A model generated the notes under the pieces. It ran no database searches. It was not told the DNA's origin and saw only the letters and a program-made list of their open reading frames with translations. This document shows, one piece after another, positions 11,632 through 21,159 of a stretch of 64,000 nucleotides of DNA. The stretch comes from Phytopythium helicoides (Eukaryota; Oomycota; Peronosporomycetes; Pythiales; Pythiaceae): assembly GCA_024867545.1 (NCBI GenBank), contig JANFNE010000045.1:62001-126000 (forward strand), read 5' to 3'. Every line of letters starts with the position of its first letter. Positions within the stretch are counted from its first letter, which is position 1. A program made the translations under genes and the position numbers.

Positions 11632-13083
11632 TTAACGCCAACGTGGACGGACGCTCGTGGACACGCGAGGCCGGGCCGACAGCCTCACGTTGGCGCCGAC
11701 TGCCTTGGCAGCGGCTTGCTCCTCGCGGCGGCGTCCCATAGAGACGAACCGAGTATCGCGTTGTTGGCGAGTGACGGAAGCGGCAGGAGCGCTTGTGGCA
11801 ACAACCGGTTGCTGAACGCTGATGTTGACGTCGGCGTTGACGATGATGTTGGACAGCTCCGCACCGACGGAAATAGTAGAAGCAGCAGTAGCAGCAGCAC
11901 TGGGTTTGTTCGTGCGCGTGCTGTTGGCACTGATGCGGCTGCTAGCACTGGTCTTGGAAAGCTTCGCGCTCGTTTCCGGCTTCTGACTGACAATCGGCGA
12001 CCGTGTCATCGCCGTGGAGGTCGCATTGTAGGACTGCTCTTCGCGACGCCGGCCCAGAGACACGAAGTGTTGGCGCTGGAACTCGCGCTCCTCTCGCTGG
12101 CGCCGGAGATCGAGGAGGCAAGCGAGGAGCGCTCCACCCGTCTGGGAGGTTGGTTGGTCGGCCTTGTAACGAGCGAGAAAGCGTGCATACCGTGGCACGG
12201 TGGAGTCGTCGGCAGACTTGAGCTCAGCTGTTGCCGTGGCTGTGGGCGTTGCTGTGATCGGGGCCGCATTCAGCTCGGCCTCGGACTCGGACTCGAAGTC
12301 GGACTCGGACTCGGAGTTGATGTTGTACTCGTCCTCAACTTCAGCCTCGGCAGGCATGCCGGCGTCTTCTTCGCACTCACAGTCGTCCGAGTATTCCGAG
12401 AAGTCATCCTCGTCGTCATCGAGGTCGATGTCGTCGAAGTTGAGCTTGCGCTGGACCGGCAGGTACTCGCCATCCTCCGACTCGGCGTCTTCTTCGCTCT
12501 CGTAGGAGCCGCATTCGAGGTCGCTGTACTCGAGGCCGTCGATTTCGGCGAGTTCCGAGGAGGCGTAGGCGTCGCTGCTGTAGTCGCTGGCGTGGTCGCT
12601 ACAGGCTTCGTAGTTGTTGACGCCGTCGTAGTAGTACTTGTTGGTGGTGGTGGCGCAGCAGCTGCTGTCGGCGTCGAGCATGAATGGCACATCGCCCGGG
12701 TTGTAGCAGTAGACGCGCTCAAACGCGAGGCGCTCCGAGTCGCTGTAGTAATCGTCGTCGGTCGTATCCTCGTCGGCGGTCGAATCGACTTGCTCGAGTT
12801 CGCCTTGAGCTTCGGCTTGAGTTTGGACGGTGGCTGGCGCAGTGGTTGTCGCCACCAGGTCCTTCGAGAGGTCGGCGGCGAGGTTCTCGAGCGTCTTTGC
12901 GTCGCTCGAGGTCGCTCGAGAGGCCGAAACGGAGGCTGGGGCCGTGGAGCGCGCGCGGACGGCGACGGGCGAGCGCAGCAGCAGGGCCGCGTAGCAGGCG
13001 ACAGCGAGGGTGAGCAGCGCCAAACAGGCGACGAGGAGGAGTAGCACGAGCAGCGCGAGGGCGGCGGCGAGTGTGGCGCTCAT
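11632..13083 (-). CDS. Acidic single-pass membrane protein, unknown function (left copy)
   Basis: A single exon encoding 483 aa from the ATG at 13081-13083. Residues 4-36 form a strongly hydrophobic Leu/Ala/Val helix (signal anchor), followed by RSPVAVRAR. The next 200 or so residues are very acidic and rich in Ser, Tyr and Glu (SESESDFESESEAE). The C-terminal part is Ser/Thr/Ala-rich and ends basic (VRPRWR). Two copies of a short motif (HFVSLGRRREEQ and RFVSMGRRREEQ) lie near residues 345 and 450. I do not recognise any family. The right-arm copy has the same length and differs at only a few residues. The open frame can be extended upstream to a TTG at 13167, but the ATG sits immediately before the hydrophobic helix and is the likely start. 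Confidence 0.75.
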   Translation of the reverse strand: MSATLAAALALLVLLLLVACLALLTLAVACYAALLLRSPVAVRARSTAPASVSASRATSSDAKTLENLAADLSKDLVATTTAPATVQTQAEAQGELEQVDSTADEDTTDDDYYSDSERLAFERVYCYNPGDVPFMLDADSSCCATTTNKYYYDGVNNYEACSDHASDYSSDAYASSELAEIDGLEYSDLECGSYESEEDAESEDGEYLPVQRKLNFDDIDLDDDEDDFSEYSDDCECEEDAGMPAEAEVEDEYNINSESESDFESESEAELNAAPITATPTATATAELKSADDSTVPRYARFLARYKADQPTSQTGGALLACLLDLRRQREEREFQRQHFVSLGRRREEQSYNATSTAMTRSPIVSQKPETSAKLSKTSASSRISANSTRTNKPSAAATAASTISVGAELSNIIVNADVNISVQQPVVATSAPAASVTRQQRDTRFVSMGRRREEQAAAKAVGANVRLSARPRVSTSVRPRWR

Positions 13084-13674
13084 GGTGGCGGTCGAGAGAG
13101 GCGAGGTGGTGGCTTGTCTGGGAGCCGGGAAAACGGAAAGTGGCGCCAAGGCTGGAGAAAAAGGCAACTTGGATCGACTTGGATTCAGTATGAATCGATT
13201 CGAAAGGCGGCACTAAAAAACCTTGGAGAAAGGGCCAGGAAATCTCGATCTCGCGAGTCAAAGTAGCGATTTGGCGCCACCCACGTGCGTTCTTGGTCGG
13301 CTCATGGACACTGCAGCCGATCAATCGATCCCCGCGTTGTTGAGACCAGCTGGTCGTCAAGGTACGGACGGTCAGTGCAGGTGTCTGGTTGAAGTAGCAT
13401 GTAGCCATGATCACGAATCGTACCTAGTCGGATGTAACGTCGAAGCAGCTGGACGTCCCTCTCACATTCACCACCACCACTGACACCGCTCCATAGCCAA
13501 AGTTTGATGGCTATGATATGCTTTGAGCTGGCCACCAGCTGGCCGAGGAGGCGCGAGATCGCTGAAACGAGAGAACTTAGGTCCTACGATTTGAAGATGA
13601 GTTTCTGCATAAGCAAATGTAAGAAGAATGTTGTATTGAATGATCATCGTCATTGAGCTGTGCTTCCCAACCAT
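13084..13674. other. Upstream region of the left membrane-protein gene and inner arm edge
   Basis: Contains the promoter and 5' UTR of the 483-aa gene. Homology to the right arm stops at about 13443, whereas homology to the truncated third copy continues to about 13529. No gene was seen in the remaining 150 bp. Confidence 0.6.
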
Positions 13675-14292
13675 CTAGGTGTACATTGAACTATGAATTG
13701 GCATTCGCCTAATCAGATCGAAAGCATAATCAATCCTTTGCTGCTGCAAGAACTCCGGATCAAGTTCATCCGCCATCAACTCGTATCTCTCCAGCATTTC
13801 TGCTGCAGCATCGTCGGGTCCAATTGCACTTCGAGGCAACTTTTGACGCTTCAGTGGAAGAGACGAATCCAAGAAAGCAACACGCATTGGAAAGTCTCCA
13901 TCACGCGTGGGTCCACTTCTCTCCTTCAATACTTCTATTATTGTCTTGAACCCATTGGCTGGGCAAGTAAGCACCATTCTGGCGATTCGGTTGTCTGGCG
14001 CGAATCACACGAAATACCAGTAGTCGTTCAGGTTTGTGAGCAAACCCACAGGAGCACTACGCCTCTCGCATTTCAAATCCGCGGTAACCAACTCCAGGAG
14101 CAGTTGCCATCGATTATTGGTACGGCGACTGTTCTCGCGAACAAAGATGCATGACATCATTGAGGTTGTGGCAGAGAGAGATTGCTGAAAGCTACTGCGC
14201 CATCCTGCTTGCTTTTGTGGAAGTGAGAGCATTGCAACGAATAGATGCATTCCCTCGCCCACCGACAACCGAAACCAGGCCGAGCTAATCAT
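13675..14292 (-). pseudogene. Decayed element gene, unknown product
   Basis: One minus-strand reading frame runs from 14292 to 13675 with a single in-frame TGA at 14005-14007, between WYFV and FAPDN. Both halves read as good protein (NDYWYFV; CPANGFKTIIEVLKERSG), so they are probably one former gene. The product ends IRRMPIHSSMYT. I do not recognise it. Its position at the 3' end of the element row would suit a structural gene, but that is a guess. Confidence 0.45.
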
Positions 14293-14477
14293 CTACAGCC
14301 AATCCGCAAGGAATCGTTGCAGTCTCGAAAGCTTCCCGTCCTCTGCAACGATGCAACGATTCCCTGCAATTGCTCAATCCTGGATTACACTCTACTGTTG
14401 CCGGAGCAACTGCCGCATCCCATCTTGTCCGATGCTGCAGTAGAGTTGAAATTCATTGAGCCCCCGAGCCGGCGTCA

Positions 14478-15460
14478 TCACATGCCGAAACTGATCAGCG
14501 AAAATCGCCGAGAACCCCTACAGGACTCACGATTAGCTATAGAATCCCCGTCATTTTCACCACACGACTCGTTGCATCCCATAGAGTCTACAATGCTTCT
14601 AACTGTCGAAGATGCCAAGATCATGTCGAAATTCAGGACGCCATTTTCGTATTCTTCAAACGAAACACTGAGAAGCGCTTTGCTTGTGTCTTGTGCATCG
14701 TTTACAAAGTCTTGTCGAGGCACAACTCCCAACGCTGATGCTTGTCCAGGGGTGACCACGCGCAACAGGATGGACCCAAATTCATTTTCGAACTCCGATG
14801 TGTTGTTGCGATTCGGTGCGCTGGATCTTGTGCACAACGAGGTTGACTACATGATTAGCCTCATCAATCTGAAGTGTTCGAACACCACGAATTTCGCTCT
14901 TGGCGTGAGTGTGGCAGCACACAAGTTTATAGTTGGAGGAGGTGGAAGAACCACCTGTTATGGAGGTGTTGTTACTGAGGTGAACTCTGAGCTGCTCTAT
15001 CTCCCCGCCGCCGCTGACACAGCACATTACTGATGATATAAACACGTCCTCTGCAAGGTGATGTACATTGGTTTCCATGTGGAAGCAAAGCTTTCCGCAC
15101 TCGAACCCCTCAACCCAGTCAAACGGCGGATCTTTGCGTCTGTAGTTGCATTGCAGACCGACGAACTCATTAGGTGGATTCGAATTTTGCCACACTAGTG
15201 GATTGCCAAAACGGATAGTGTTAGAAGTATGCAAAGCAGGGTTTGACCAACGCAATCAAATGTAAGCCACGATACCTTTTACTTGACACACACGAAATGC
15301 TGGGTGGCGAAGCAGAAGCTGATACAGTGACTCGTGTATCTCCGGCGAAAGTCTGAAGGGAGCATCCGCTTCCACTGGCTGAAACCCGATAATTGTTGAG
15401 TTCCTAACGCTGAGGCGAACAGCACGCACTTCTTTTGAGTGTTGGCCCGTCCCCCATGGC
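14478..15460 (-). pseudogene. Decayed element gene with stop and frameshift
   Basis: A minus-strand frame runs from about 15445 to 14785. It includes PFRLSPEIHESLYQLLLRHP and NPPNEFVGLQCNYRR, with a TGA at 15256-15258. A second frame (14837-14478; FENEFGSILLRVVTPGQASA) continues the protein-like reading after a frameshift near 14800-14840. I do not recognise the product. A plus-strand open frame (14245-15033) covers the same DNA but has less protein-like composition, and I regard it as a shadow. Confidence 0.4.
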
Positions 15461-15463
15461 GTG

Positions 15464-16051
15464 TCAACTGCTGGGAAATGAAATACGTGCTTGCAGACAG
15501 TTGCGAGCTACCTTGCCTGTGCGACTGTGATACAAAAGACCCTTCTTGCCAATCACATAGTTTGAGTTGATTGAACCATCGAGATTGATTGGATTCACAC
15601 GCAGTTCTACTAGTCCAGGGTACTGAGTGAACCACTCCTTGATCGTCTGTTGCGCTGCGTGCGGCTCATCGGCGAGTCTCGGATCAAGCCTCAAGACAGG
15701 CAACGACTCTGGGATTGGCTCTGGGATTGGCTCGGGCTCAAGTATTGACTCTGGGATTCGCTCCAATGGTGACTGCATAAGGCCTTCATAAGGCAGCTCG
15801 TCTACACTAGTTGGTTCGGACTGGCTTTTTTTTAAAGGGTCAAGCTGACTTTGAACCGATTCATCAGTCTGAGTCTCGCTTGACGTGCTTGGCTTGGAGG
15901 CGGCAACTACCTTATCCGCTTCGGATGCCCATATCGCTTCTTCGTACATCCCCCGCTTTACATATGCTTGCCTACTTCTTCGTTCGGCCTTTGCGAGCAG
16001 GTCGGCTTGCTTTTGCTCGCGATCCGCTTTGTCCTTGAAGCTTGGATACAT
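15464..16051 (-). CDS. Element-encoded 195-aa protein, unknown
   Basis: The open frame starts at an ATG that overlaps the last 80 bp of the integrase frame in another frame. It has a Lys/Arg/Glu-rich N-terminal helix (DKADREQKQADLLAKAERR), a Pro/Glu repeat (EPEPIPEPIPESLP) and a C-terminal block GKKGLLYHSRTGKVARNC. The overlap could be a genuine compact-genome arrangement, or it could mark a frameshift joining this frame to the integrase tail. No family was recognised. Confidence 0.45.
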   Translation of the reverse strand: MYPSFKDKADREQKQADLLAKAERRSRQAYVKRGMYEEAIWASEADKVVAASKPSTSSETQTDESVQSQLDPLKKSQSEPTSVDELPYEGLMQSPLERIPESILEPEPIPEPIPESLPVLRLDPRLADEPHAAQQTIKEWFTQYPGLVELRVNPINLDGSINSNYVIGKKGLLYHSRTGKVARNCLQARISFPSS

Positions 16052-17132
16052 CGTTACGTTTCTCGCTTGCTATACTATCCCAATATACTTTCTCTGCCGT
16101 GCTCATGCGATTTTTGTTAATTAATCTGAGATTTGCTTGAGGCTCCCAGCTTGGTTCCTTCAGGTGAGTCCACTTGACTAAGTAACGATACTTCCCCTTG
16201 CTCGTACGGTGATCCAAGATCTTCTCAACCTCCATGACCTCTCGAGGAGCAATCACAGCGTCTGTCGCCTCACCGCTGACTACTTTGAGATCATTCAGTG
16301 GTACGTATTTGACGTGACCGTTCGAAGAACGGATATCCGCCTTGTAGCCATCAAGTCCCGTGTACGTGTAGATCTCCTTGCTCCACCGCGCTCCCTCTTT
16401 CGAGAAGGTCCCCTTTGGAAGTCGATACCGCACAGAGTCGCCAATGTTCAACTTGTCATCAAGCGACTCCATCACCTCCGCATTGTGATCTAGAGCATCC
16501 CTGTCGACGGTACCAGCTGCTTCTTCCGGTGTTTGGCCTATGGATCGGTGCTCTGTCGTGTTGTAATTGTGAATGATATCCGCGAGTAGCTTCGGCGTCA
16601 GCTTACGTTCCATCTGCATGAGCCGCTGCTTGATTGTCCGGTTGAAGCGCTCAATCATTCCCATCTTGTTGTGATCCCCTGCCTCATTGTTGAAGTGCTC
16701 GATCTTCTCTTTCTTGAAGAAGGCTTGTACTGAACCGTTCAGAAACTCATTGCCGTTGTCTGTCGTGAGCACTGATGGCTTGCATGCTTTGACAAACGCC
16801 TTTATCGCGGTAAGCATCGTTGAAGTCTGCTTGTTAGCGATGATCTTCGCATACCCCAAGCGGCTGTTGATGTTGACCGCGGTGAGTATTGGTTGCTTCC
16901 CAAGCTCCTTCCAGAAAGTAAGATCCGCCTGCCACGAATGAGCGTTGTTACTAGCAATCTTAAACAGCTGAAACGCAGGCTTCTGATCTTGGAATCGTTG
17001 AACACTTGACTGAGCGCTGAACCAGTCTCGTACCTTCTTGAGCGTTACAGAGGAGTCAAGCACACGCGCCTTTAGATATAGCTTCTGAGCGCTGACGAAG
17101 CCTGTCTTAGGATCATTGTATAGCTTGCTCAT
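15972..17132 (-). CDS. Retrovirus-like integrase with C-terminal chromodomain
   Basis: 386 aa. It inserts double-stranded element DNA into the host genome through a DDE active site. The N-terminal segment (GFVSAQKLYLKARVLD) is of the kind found in Maverick/Polinton integrases and lacks the HHCC zinc finger of retroviral enzymes. The catalytic triad is D in WQADLTFW, D in LTTDNGNEF and E in MGMIERFN, with exactly 35 residues between the second D and the E. A chromodomain follows (EVEKILDHRTSKGKYRYLVK and WEPQANL), probably directing integration to methylated histone H3. A basic tail ends the protein. The frame is intact, unlike the neighbouring polymerase. Confidence 0.85.
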   Translation of the reverse strand: MSKLYNDPKTGFVSAQKLYLKARVLDSSVTLKKVRDWFSAQSSVQRFQDQKPAFQLFKIASNNAHSWQADLTFWKELGKQPILTAVNINSRLGYAKIIANKQTSTMLTAIKAFVKACKPSVLTTDNGNEFLNGSVQAFFKKEKIEHFNNEAGDHNKMGMIERFNRTIKQRLMQMERKLTPKLLADIIHNYNTTEHRSIGQTPEEAAGTVDRDALDHNAEVMESLDDKLNIGDSVRYRLPKGTFSKEGARWSKEIYTYTGLDGYKADIRSSNGHVKYVPLNDLKVVSGEATDAVIAPREVMEVEKILDHRTSKGKYRYLVKWTHLKEPSWEPQANLRLINKNRMSTAEKVYWDSIASEKRNDVSKLQGQSGSRAKASRPARKGRTKK

Positions 17133-17142
17133 CCATGGTTGC

Positions 17143-20100
17143 TTATATGTTCAGCGGGATAGTGCTGATGCCGTCTTCCAGCACGATCCGCTTGTCATAG
17201 AAGAAACCATAGCCGTTCTTTTGCTGCTCGTACGTCTGCATCTGTGGGGTGGTGCTCATACGTTGAGTGTCATTGAAGAAACTAGTCTGCTTTACCACTC
17301 GGAAACCTCGGTTTGTAGCTTCAAGCGTTATCTTATCGCTGATTACGCTTTCGAACTTCTCAGGAGTAAGAATGCCCGCGTTGTTGCTCTTCTGAACACC
17401 CTTGGCTGAGCATTTGGTTTTGTGATGCAGAGGCTCCTCCTTGCCCGTCTTCTTGTTGAACCAGTTTGCCTTGATTAGGTCACCGTCGTAGCAGATGTAG
17501 TTCTTGCTGCTGAGAGACACCATTGCCCCGCCTCGCCATTCCTCCTTGAACAAGCCCGGCGTTCGCTTGTCGTACTTAGCATGCTCTGGTGTGTCATCAC
17601 GCGGGAACCACTCGTGCTTGTGTGCCTCAAAGTGCTCGCGTAGCTCCGGCTTGATGAGATCGGAGAAGGGTTGCTCTCCGCTGAACGCGATGTATCCACT
17701 ATCTGTGTCCATTTCCTGGTACTCGAAGTCGCTCCGATCGATGTACTTGTCGATGCAATCGTAGTAGAACTGGAGCATGCGGAGCTTAGCCAGCTGGTAC
17801 ACAGCGATAGCAACATGGATTGGGTTCTTCAGAAAGATGGTACGCTTGCGCTCAGTAACTTCGTACACTCCATTCAACTCCTCTAAGCCTTGAAACAGAT
17901 TCTTTTCGATCAACTTACAAATCTCATCGTCACGACTCTCATAGACCACGTTCTTATGCTTTGTTTGATTCATTGCCGATTTGCCAAAGGGAGCATTACC
18001 CACGAACTTCATCGATGTTCCGATCACCTCCTTGCTCTTGTCAGCATCTCCCTCTCGACGAGCATCTGAGACAATTTCAGTGAACTTGTGGAACGGTCGA
18101 GCCGCATGACACTTCACGAAGGAGTGCATCTTAGTGACGACCAGCCCATGCGCGATGTACCATTTGAGCAACGGTGCGTAGATGAGGATCTGCTTGCCGA
18201 AGTAGCTCCCAATCAACTTACGGCTCTTCTTTGATGGATTGGTTCGCGTATGGTTGAACTCCGCCATGAAATCTCCAATCACCTCAGCTGTACGTTCTTA
18301 AAGATCGGAGTCATCTCACTGAAATAGTCTTTCAGGTACTCAGGTGTCTCGATGTCGCACTCGACGAAACCAAACTCCTTGTTTGCCAAGATGTCATCAA
18401 GCAACCCATCGTAGACATCGATCTTAACCAAACGACCACAAGGCATGTCTTGTCCGAGGCACCACAGATAGAGAGCGTTAGCATCGTATCCAATGACCTT
18501 CTGACATATCTTCCCACCCCGAATACGCGTCATCCCTGCCTTGGCAAAGCGGTTGAAGATGATGGACGGTCCTCCGGTGATGTTTGACTCCATGAGTCTG
18601 TACACATCTGCCTGCGCCTCGTCAATCGAGTGGATGAGACGGTCGCCGTTGAACTCGAGAAGCTTCTGCCGCCTGAAGGCTTCTATGTCCATATCCTTTC
18701 GCGCGCAGTTGCACGTAGAGCATGTGATCAGGATGTTGCCATCTTCGTGACCTCGATGGTTGTTCACTCGATCGGCCGATGCCGTCTTCTTCGTGAGTGG
18801 CTCGTAGCACAGCCCGCACAGGTAGCTCTGTGACTTCAGCAGCTTGTTGAGATGCTCCAGAGTCAAGTTGAACTTGCGATCCGCCTTCTTGTCTTGGCAT
18901 CGGTAACTGTTGAATTTAGTCTTGCTAAACTCGAAAGGGTTTACTGCTGCTGCAGGTGGTCGAGGCTTGATGTAGCCTTCGTTGCTCATGTCATAGACGG
19001 TCCCGTACATGATCTTCTCGGCCAGACCAGGCAGTGACACTCCATCAGCAAACATGTCAAGCTTAAACCCTCGGAAGAACATCATTTGCTCTCGGATAGC
19101 GCGACAGAACGGAATAACATCGAGATTGTTGTACCACACGAGAAGATCTCTCAAAGTCTTCATCTCGTAATGCTCCCAAACCCACTGCACACGCTTCCAC
19201 TCCTTGACACTGATTTTGGTGCTACGAAGTGACGAGTTGAAGGCGCTACGAGGCGGTAGTGGATCATTGAGCTTGTCAAAGCTGGTGAGATACTCATACG
19301 GGAAATGCCCCTTGCTCATTTGGCATGTGCACTTGATCTTGTCGGGGCATTGACACTTGCCGAGATACGCCTTGAGGTACTGACGTAGGCTCGTCCCAGC
19401 AGCGACGTACTTTGAGATATCAAGCATCTTGAATCCACCTGCGTCAAGGCACATGTAGCCGCTGCCAGATAGGATAGCTTTGACTCCCAGCTCTTTCTTC
19501 GTCTGATCTAGAGTCTTTCGCCCTCGACGCTTGATGGCGCTGCATCCAGAGACGTGAAGAATAGCCGCGAACAACTCATCCTTGATTATGTTGAGATCGT
19601 AACGACCGCTGTTGAAACCAATAAGAGGTACAGTCGCACAGAAGTTTGTGATTGAGTCAACTTCGCTCTCCGCTTTAGTCAAAATCGCTTTTGTGATCTT
19701 GTTTGGATCTTGCTTGTGTCTCGCCTCGGCGTCTTGCTTTCGTTGATCGACCTTCTCAATGAGTGCAGCGTATTTGATCCGGTTGTACGCTTCAATCAAC
19801 TGACGCTTCTCATCTACAAACGTGAACATGTCAATAAGAAGCTGCTTGGGTGAGTCATTTACGAAACACTTTGTCTCATTGGTGAGACTATCGTGGACGC
19901 TGACAGACACTGGAATGTGCGCGTTCTGAAACGTCAGACGCCTTGCCGCTTTGTCTGCATCGAGCGGCTTCAGAATGGCTTCAAAGTCATAGACCAGATA
20001 GTGGTCTGTGTACGGGTCGACGTCTTTGACTCCGTACTTCTCAAGCATCCGTTGCATCCTGTTTGTCGCAGGGCGAAACAATGTTGGCTCTTTGACGAAG

Positions 20101-20371
20101 CGCTTGATGTAAGCCTCCTGACACTTGTTCTTCTTGTGACCGCGGAGTTGTTCGTTGGTTACGAAGATCATGGAGCATTTGGGACAACCATGCAGCGCTC
20201 CGGATTGGTGATATACATCGCATGAGAGTTGTGAGACAGGATACTCATCGTGCTCTCGTATGACTTGGTTGAGTCAATGGCCCGACTGTACTCCTGGGTC
20301 TCTTCGTCAAACGTGTACACCTCGATGTTAAGCTTGAAACAATCCTCGACATCACTGAGTTGATACAGCTC
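17143..20371 (-). pseudogene. Family-B DNA polymerase (element), main part, frameshifted, with HNH domain
   Basis: Protein-primed-type family-B polymerase of a Maverick/Polinton-like element. Reading right to left there is a C-x4-C...H-x4-C zinc-finger-like stretch near 20150-20190, the exonuclease motif DFEA (about 19990), FNSGRYDLN (about 19600), then an inserted HNH-type zinc domain (about 18690-18840: CGLC, ADRVNNHRGHEDGN, CSTCN). Polymerase motif A follows (YDANALY, about 18480), then motif B (GNAPFGKSAMN, about 17990) and motif C (DTDSGY, about 17705). Two frameshifts break it, near 20170 and at 18279-18282, where one frame ends TGA and the next is already open. The N-terminus lies beyond the gypsy insertion at 29694-30566. 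The gene is therefore almost certainly inactive. Confidence 0.85.
20367..20371. repeat. Target-site duplication, left (AGCTC)
   Basis: Five bases directly before the left LTR. The same AGCTC follows the right LTR at 29689-29693, within the polymerase coding sequence. Confidence 0.9.
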
Positions 20372-21070
20372 TGTAACGAGTGGCACGACTGGCAGATCAC
20401 GCAGGACCCGGCAGGGCGTGAGATCATCGTCATCGGCGAGGATGTGGACGATTAGGAGACCGCAGAGATCCGGCCGGTGAAACGGGGCCGAGCAGCTGAC
20501 AAAGGGGACGCACCCGCACGTCAGCGTGGGACCGGAAGGACTCAGGAGGAACCACGAGTCTCAGCTATGGATGTGGAGTGGCGAGCACAAAGGCTGGCGC
20601 TGGCAGCACGAGAGCTGTAGGCTGCCGGCCGCACTTACGAATTTTCCCCGGGACCAGGCAGCAGGGGATTCAGCTGGGTGGCAAGTGAACGGAAGGAGGC
20701 AGGAAGGAGCAGGAAGGCACAGGGAACGAGGGAGGCGACGGCTGCAGCACGAACGGGTTTGCGATCAGCGTGGGCGAGGACTGGGAGGCCGAGGTGGACC
20801 GCTGCACAGACAGACTGTGGGTGGCGAGCTGTCGGACGATAGTCTGAGGAGGCGCTGGAGCAGAGTCGGCCGTGAAGTAGAAGTAGACGAACGAGTGAAC
20901 TGGGCCTGAGAGCTAATACAAATAGGCGGCAGCCGGCGGTTAGCGTGGAGGACGCTCCGACCGCCAGCAGTGTGTGGGTGTGACGTGGTTCGACGGTGAA
21001 CGGAAGGACCGACGAGCTTTACGACTCGGGAAAACGACCCCGACCCACTTACGTGAACAAGAAGCGTCAT
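20372..21070 (+). repeat. 5' LTR (699 bp)
   Basis: Begins TGTAACGAG and ends GCGTCAT, identical in limits to 28990-29688. It does not end in the usual CA; the limits are set by the AGCTC duplication. It contains short open frames with no evidence of function. Confidence 0.92.
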
Positions 21071-21071
21071 A

Positions 21072-21090
21072 TGGTGGTCATACAGGGGCT
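21072..21090 (+). other. Candidate primer-binding site
   Basis: The bases just after the LTR begin TGGTGGTCATAC. A TGG start one base from the LTR is usual for a tRNA 3'-CCA primer, but I could not match a particular tRNA. Confidence 0.4.
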
Positions 21091-21159
21091 GGTCTGAAAT
21101 TAGCAATGAAGACTGGCTCCTAGGCGAAGAACCAGCGGCGACACGAAGAATACGAAGAC

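Larger units (their letters stand above)
10993..13443. repeat. Left arm of large inverted repeat
   Basis: This 2.45-kb segment is present in reverse orientation at 32060-34422. Identity is high throughout, including the complete membrane-protein gene and about 600 bp beyond its stop. The outer edge (ATATCTGTAAATAGTC) is only 110 bp from the SMC3 start. The left arm has two additions relative to the right: a 24-bp tandem duplication at about 11,000-11,045 and a much longer CA microsatellite. No target-site duplication flanks the two outer edges. Confidence 0.9.

Noticed and set aside
11716..13044. 442-codon plus-strand frame in the left arm (and its mirror at 32240-33790)
   Set aside because: Antisense to the 483-aa gene. 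The sense strand has an anchor helix, a good ATG and structured composition; the antisense is Val/Gly/Arg-rich.
14245..15033. 262-codon plus-strand frame in the decayed element region
   Set aside because: The minus-strand readings are more protein-like and fit the direction of the other element genes.
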